A DNA stretch of 64,000 bases from Ectothiorhodospira shaposhnikovii (lineage in GTDB: Bacteria; Pseudomonadota; Gammaproteobacteria; Ectothiorhodospirales; Ectothiorhodospiraceae), in the NCBI RefSeq assembly GCF_022227765.1, contig NZ_JAJMLZ010000006.1, forward strand, positions 62,001-126,000. The letters run 5' to 3'. The position numbers and the translations under genes are program-made. The first letter of the stretch is position 1. Each line of letters starts with the position of its first letter. The notes under the pieces are model-generated. The model saw only the letters and a list, made by a program, of their open reading frames with translations. It had not been told where the DNA came from and ran no database searches. Positions 60,985-64,000 of the stretch are shown piece after piece.

Positions 60985-62469
60985 ATGGGAGAACCACGCC
61001 GACACTGGGGCTTCTGGCTGCTACTGGGACTGGCGGTCTATTTCACCCTCCACGTGATCATCCGCGCCACCGGGTCCGCGGTGCTGGAGCTGGACGAGGC
61101 CGAGCAGGTCATTGTGACCCAGTGGTGGCTGGCCGGGTATTCCGGGCAGCCCCCCCTCTATGCCTGGCTGCAGGCCGTGGCGTTTCGGGTGCTGGGCATG
61201 GACCTGTGGGCCCTGAGCCTGGTCAAGAACACCTTGCTGTTTCTTACCTGGTTGTTCGTGTTCCTCTCCGCCCGGCGTCTGTTGGGGGATGTCCGACTGG
61301 CGGTGCTGGCCACCCTGTCCCTGTTCCTGATCCCCCAGGTGGCCTGGGAGTCCCAGCGGGATCTGACCCATTCGGTGATGGTGACCACGGTGGCGGCCGC
61401 ATCCTTTTACGCGATGCTGCGTTGGCTGGACCGGCCCCATGTGGGGCATTACCTGCTGATCGGCCTGCTGTTCGGGCTGGGGGTGTTGTCCAAGTACAAC
61501 TTTCTGGTGTTCGCCGCCGCCGCCGGGCTGGCCCTGCTGAGCTGTGCTCGGGGACGGTCCCTGCTGCTGCATCCGCGCATCCTGTGGAGTGCCCTGGTGG
61601 CGTTGCTGGTGATCCTGCCCCACGCCCTGTGGGTCTGGCACAGCCGGGATCTGGGCACCCAGTCCCTGGACAAGCTGGATTTCGGGGGTGGATTCTGGCC
61701 CTGGTCCGGGCTGGGTTCCCTGGTGCTGGCGGTACTGGGCTTCCTGGCATTGCTGCTGCTGGTCATGGGGGCGGTGTTCCGGCGGGATTTTTTCCGTGCC
61801 CTGCTCAAGCGCCGGGGCGGTCCGGCGGCTTTTCCCATCCACCGCTACCTCTGGATCCTGTTGGGTCTGCTGGTGCTGATGGCCCTGCTGGGGGTGTCCC
61901 ACTTCAAGGACCGCTGGATGCTGCCCCTGCTGCTGGTCTTTCCTCTGTTCGTGTTCGCCATGATGGGCACGGCGGCCCTGACCCGTGCCCGGGTGCGGAC
62001 GTATCTGTCGGTCTGTCTGCTGGTGCCCGTGCTGGTGCTGGTGGTGATGGCCTGGCGGGTGCAGACCTGGCCGGTGCTGGAGTCCCAGCATCGGCATGTC
62101 TACCCCTTTGACGAGCGGGTGAGCGAGATCCGGGATCTGGGCTTCAGCCAGGGTCTGATCGTGGGAGATCGGGCCTTTGTGGCGGGCAATCTGCGTTTTC
62201 GCCTGCCCCGGAGTCAGGCCGTGATCCCGGGGGTGAATCCCGGCGGGCTGCGGTGCAGACCCGGTGATGATCTGCTGGTGGCCTGGGACGCGGACCGACA
62301 GCGACAGATCCCCGCTCGGCTTGGGGACTGGCTCACGGCGGAACTGGGCCTGTCCACCGGGGACCTGATGCCCCGGTGGCTGGCATCCGGTGCTGGGGCA
62401 GGCCCGGTGATGGGCGTGGTGGTGTTGCCGGGGGTGCTGGAGGGGGATTGCCGGGTGAGTGCTCAATAG
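60985..62469 (+). CDS. GT39-like membrane glycosyltransferase (resident paralogue)
   Basis: This is a polytopic membrane protein of 494 residues with about eleven membrane segments. ELDEAEQVIVTQWWLAGY is the extracytoplasmic acidic loop, followed by QPPLYAWLQAV and SQRDLTHSVMVTTVAAASFY. It probably uses a polyprenyl-phosphate sugar donor on the periplasmic side to decorate lipid A or core. AAAGG six bases before 60985 favours that ATG; 60970 is possible but overlaps the previous stop. Its stop overlaps the convergent lpxL stop by seven bases. Confidence 0.84.
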   Translation: MGEPRRHWGFWLLLGLAVYFTLHVIIRATGSAVLELDEAEQVIVTQWWLAGYSGQPPLYAWLQAVAFRVLGMDLWALSLVKNTLLFLTWLFVFLSARRLLGDVRLAVLATLSLFLIPQVAWESQRDLTHSVMVTTVAAASFYAMLRWLDRPHVGHYLLIGLLFGLGVLSKYNFLVFAAAAGLALLSCARGRSLLLHPRILWSALVALLVILPHALWVWHSRDLGTQSLDKLDFGGGFWPWSGLGSLVLAVLGFLALLLLVMGAVFRRDFFRALLKRRGGPAAFPIHRYLWILLGLLVLMALLGVSHFKDRWMLPLLLVFPLFVFAMMGTAALTRARVRTYLSVCLLVPVLVLVVMAWRVQTWPVLESQHRHVYPFDERVSEIRDLGFSQGLIVGDRAFVAGNLRFRLPRSQAVIPGVNPGGLRCRPGDDLLVAWDADRQRQIPARLGDWLTAELGLSTGDLMPRWLASGAGAGPVMGVVVLPGVLEGDCRVSAQ

Positions 62470-63383
62470 TATTTCGGTAATCCCCAGCCGCGCTTGTACT
62501 TGAAGCGCCGGTGGGTCCAGAAATACTGTTCCGGCGCCACCCGGATGGCCGCCTCGATGACGGCGTTGATGCGTCGGGCGTCCTGGGCCGGATCCTCTCC
62601 GGGGAAGTCTTCAAGGGGCTCGCCGATCACCAGTCGGTAGCCCTGTCGGCCGGGCAGGCGGTAGCCGAAGAAGGGGATGACCGGGGCGCCGCTGATCTTC
62701 GCCAGGCGGGCGGTGGCCGGATTGGTGGCGGCGGGGACACCGAAGAAGGGGACGATCACCGCGTTGCCGTTCTTGAAGGCCTGGTCCGGGGCGTACCACA
62801 GGGCCTGGCCCTGCTTCAGGACGCGGATGGCGTCCCGGGCCTGGTCGCGGCGGATGGCCCGCAGATAATGGGTCTGCCGGTTCTGCCGGAAGCAGTGTTC
62901 CATCACCGGATTTTCGTGGGGGCGGTACATGACGGCAAAGTCCTGATGGGCGCAGAGCAGGCGTCCCGCCAGTTCCAGGGTGGTGAAGTGAGCCGATAGC
63001 AGCAGTGCCCCCTTGCCTTTTGCCAGTGTCCGTTGCAGGTGTTCCAGGCCTTCGATACGGGCCAGTCCCTCAAGCGCCCGGTCGCTGCCCCACCAGCTCA
63101 GGGGCGTCTCGAAGATGCCCGCGCCCATGGCGCGAAAATGGGCCTTGACCAGGGCCTTTTGCGTCGCCGGGTCCAGGTCGGGAAAACACAGCCCGACATT
63201 GACCTCGGCGATCCGCCGCCGCCGCCGGGCCAGCGGGTAGAGCAGGGCGCCCAGGGTCTCGCCGGTCCGGATCTGCCAGTGCCAGGGCAGCACCCGGACC
63301 AGGGTGCGGAACAGGGCCACGCCCAGCCACATGGGCCAGTGGACAGGGTGGTACAGGCGGGAGGGGGACTGTTTTCGGGCCAT
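62463..63383 (-). CDS. lpxL: Lipid A biosynthesis acyltransferase (LpxL/HtrB family)
   Basis: This is an inner-membrane late acyltransferase of 306 residues. The catalytic H-x4-E motif is in LLLSAHFTTLELAGR, followed by AVMYRPHENPVMEH and LWYAPDQAFKNGNAVIVPFF. It attaches a secondary acyl chain to lipid A. Sequence does not separate LpxL from LpxM/LpxP, but the general pattern is LpxL-like. It is transcribed against the core operon and divergently from hldE. Confidence 0.88.
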   Translation of the reverse strand: MARKQSPSRLYHPVHWPMWLGVALFRTLVRVLPWHWQIRTGETLGALLYPLARRRRRIAEVNVGLCFPDLDPATQKALVKAHFRAMGAGIFETPLSWWGSDRALEGLARIEGLEHLQRTLAKGKGALLLSAHFTTLELAGRLLCAHQDFAVMYRPHENPVMEHCFRQNRQTHYLRAIRRDQARDAIRVLKQGQALWYAPDQAFKNGNAVIVPFFGVPAATNPATARLAKISGAPVIPFFGYRLPGRQGYRLVIGEPLEDFPGEDPAQDARRINAVIEAAIRVAPEQYFWTHRRFKYKRGWGLPKYY

Positions 63384-63498
63384 GGGGATGTTTGCGGAGG
63401 ACTGGCCGCGGATTGTAGCAAATGGGTCCGTGTCCGCAGGGCGATGGAGCGCCCCATGGTAAGATCCTCCCCGGTTTCCTCTGCAAGGTAGTCAAGCC

Positions 63499-64000
63499 GT
63501 GAATCTGCACATGCCCGCCTTTGAACAGGCCCGGATCATGGTGGTGGGTGATCTCATGCTGGATCGCTACTGGTCCGGGGCCACCGCCCGCATCTCCCCC
63601 GAGGCCCCGGTGCCCGTGGTTCACGTGAACGAGGTCGAGGAACGTCCCGGCGGGGCGGCCAACGTGGCCGTCAACCTGGCCCGACTGGGGGTGCAGACCC
63701 GGCTGCTGGGTATTGTGGGCGAGGACGAGGCTGGCCATGCCCTGGAAGGGCTCCTGGCCCAGGCCCGGGTGAGCTGTGATTTCGCCCGCTCGTCCCGGGC
63801 GACCACCATCACCAAGCTGCGGGTCCTGAGCCGCCATCAGCAGTTGTTGCGCCTGGATTTCGAACAGCCCCTGGAGGCTGCGGATACCGCGTCCCTGCCG
63901 GATCGTCTGGCGGGGCATCTGGACGGGCAGGCGGTGGTGGTGCTGTCCGATTACGGCAAGGGGACCCTGACCGAGGTGGCGCGCATGATCCGCGCGGCCC
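63499..64000 (+). CDS. hldE: Bifunctional heptose-7-phosphate kinase/adenylyltransferase HldE, N-terminal part
   Basis: The first 167 codons of HldE are visible before the right edge. The PfkB-type kinase domain shows MVVGDLMLDRYWSGATARIS, EERPGGAANVAVNLARLG and TTITKLRVLSRHQQLLRLDF, very close to E. coli HldE. HldE makes ADP-heptose, the donor for the heptosyltransferase encoded nearby. The GTG at 63499 is preferred because its N-terminus (MNLHMPAFEQA) aligns with the E. coli start; an ATG at 63511 is possible. The adenylyltransferase domain would lie beyond the window. Confidence 0.95.
   Translation, partial: MNLHMPAFEQARIMVVGDLMLDRYWSGATARISPEAPVPVVHVNEVEERPGGAANVAVNLARLGVQTRLLGIVGEDEAGHALEGLLAQARVSCDFARSSRATTITKLRVLSRHQQLLRLDFEQPLEAADTASLPDRLAGHLDGQAVVVLSDYGKGTLTEVARMIRAA

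Overview
The window is GC-rich chromosomal DNA from a Gram-negative gammaproteobacterium. The evidence is TamA/TamB, lipid A and LPS-core genes (LpxL-type acyltransferase, heptosyltransferase, HldE), a DksA-type regulator, GlnE, a fused CysNC and type IV pilus ATPases. Protein style and gene content suggest the Ectothiorhodospiraceae/Chromatiales area, but this is inference because no rRNA or other taxonomic marker is present. About 45 protein genes are visible. No tRNA, rRNA, CRISPR array or transposase was recognised.

Layout. 1-8972: housekeeping genes (amgK edge, glgX, cpdA, an O-methyltransferase, a cysteine-poor dksA, argA), then a GNAT-C39 fusion paired with an RLAN/RimK ATP-grasp ligase. 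8973-14926: a functional-amyloid (Fap-like) locus. It has a near-consensus sigma-54 promoter and an upstream 11-bp inverted repeat. These precede a very large Asn/Ser/Asp repeat protein, a small protein resembling that protein's C-terminus, a periplasmic C39 peptidase (FapD-like) and a FapE-position protein carrying a double-glycine-like site. A FapF-like outer-membrane barrel and a VpsR-like sigma-54 activator lie on the opposite strand. 15096-29212: DUF192 lipoprotein and copper-chaperone-like gene, ilvD, an MBL/beta-CASP protein, tamA-tamB, a rimK group with a RimB-like protease and a possible structured RNA, and an orphan VgrG. 29219-33223: an Fbp-type ferric iron ABC transporter. 33509-38546: a duplicated-fold hypothetical protein, a HEAT-repeat/Ser-Thr kinase fusion and two PilT-type ATPases in one tight operon. 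38603-46055: glnE, ilvE, a small zinc-finger protein and cysD-cysNC.

46152-64000 is a cell-surface polysaccharide region: a flippase-like membrane protein, a membrane glycosyltransferase fused to a degenerate phosphoesterase domain, a sulfotransferase, several GT4 enzymes, AsnB, a TupA-like ATP-grasp, two GT39 enzymes, a heptosyltransferase, LpxL and hldE. Within it, about 51121-58290 is strikingly AT-rich and looks horizontally acquired. Its left edge falls inside a glycosyltransferase reading frame, and its right edge abuts a decayed AAA/PDDEXK-type pseudogene.

A family of short palindromes (TTCCCGC-tetraloop-GCGGGAA type) is scattered through intergenic gaps, twice as paired REPIN-like elements. 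Several intergenic regions also carry perfect 13-bp hairpins. The best candidate for an under-described system is the sigma-54-controlled amyloid locus at 8973-14926. Second are the kinase-PilT operon, the degenerate phosphoesterase/glycosyltransferase fusion and the possible structured RNA near 26274-26606.
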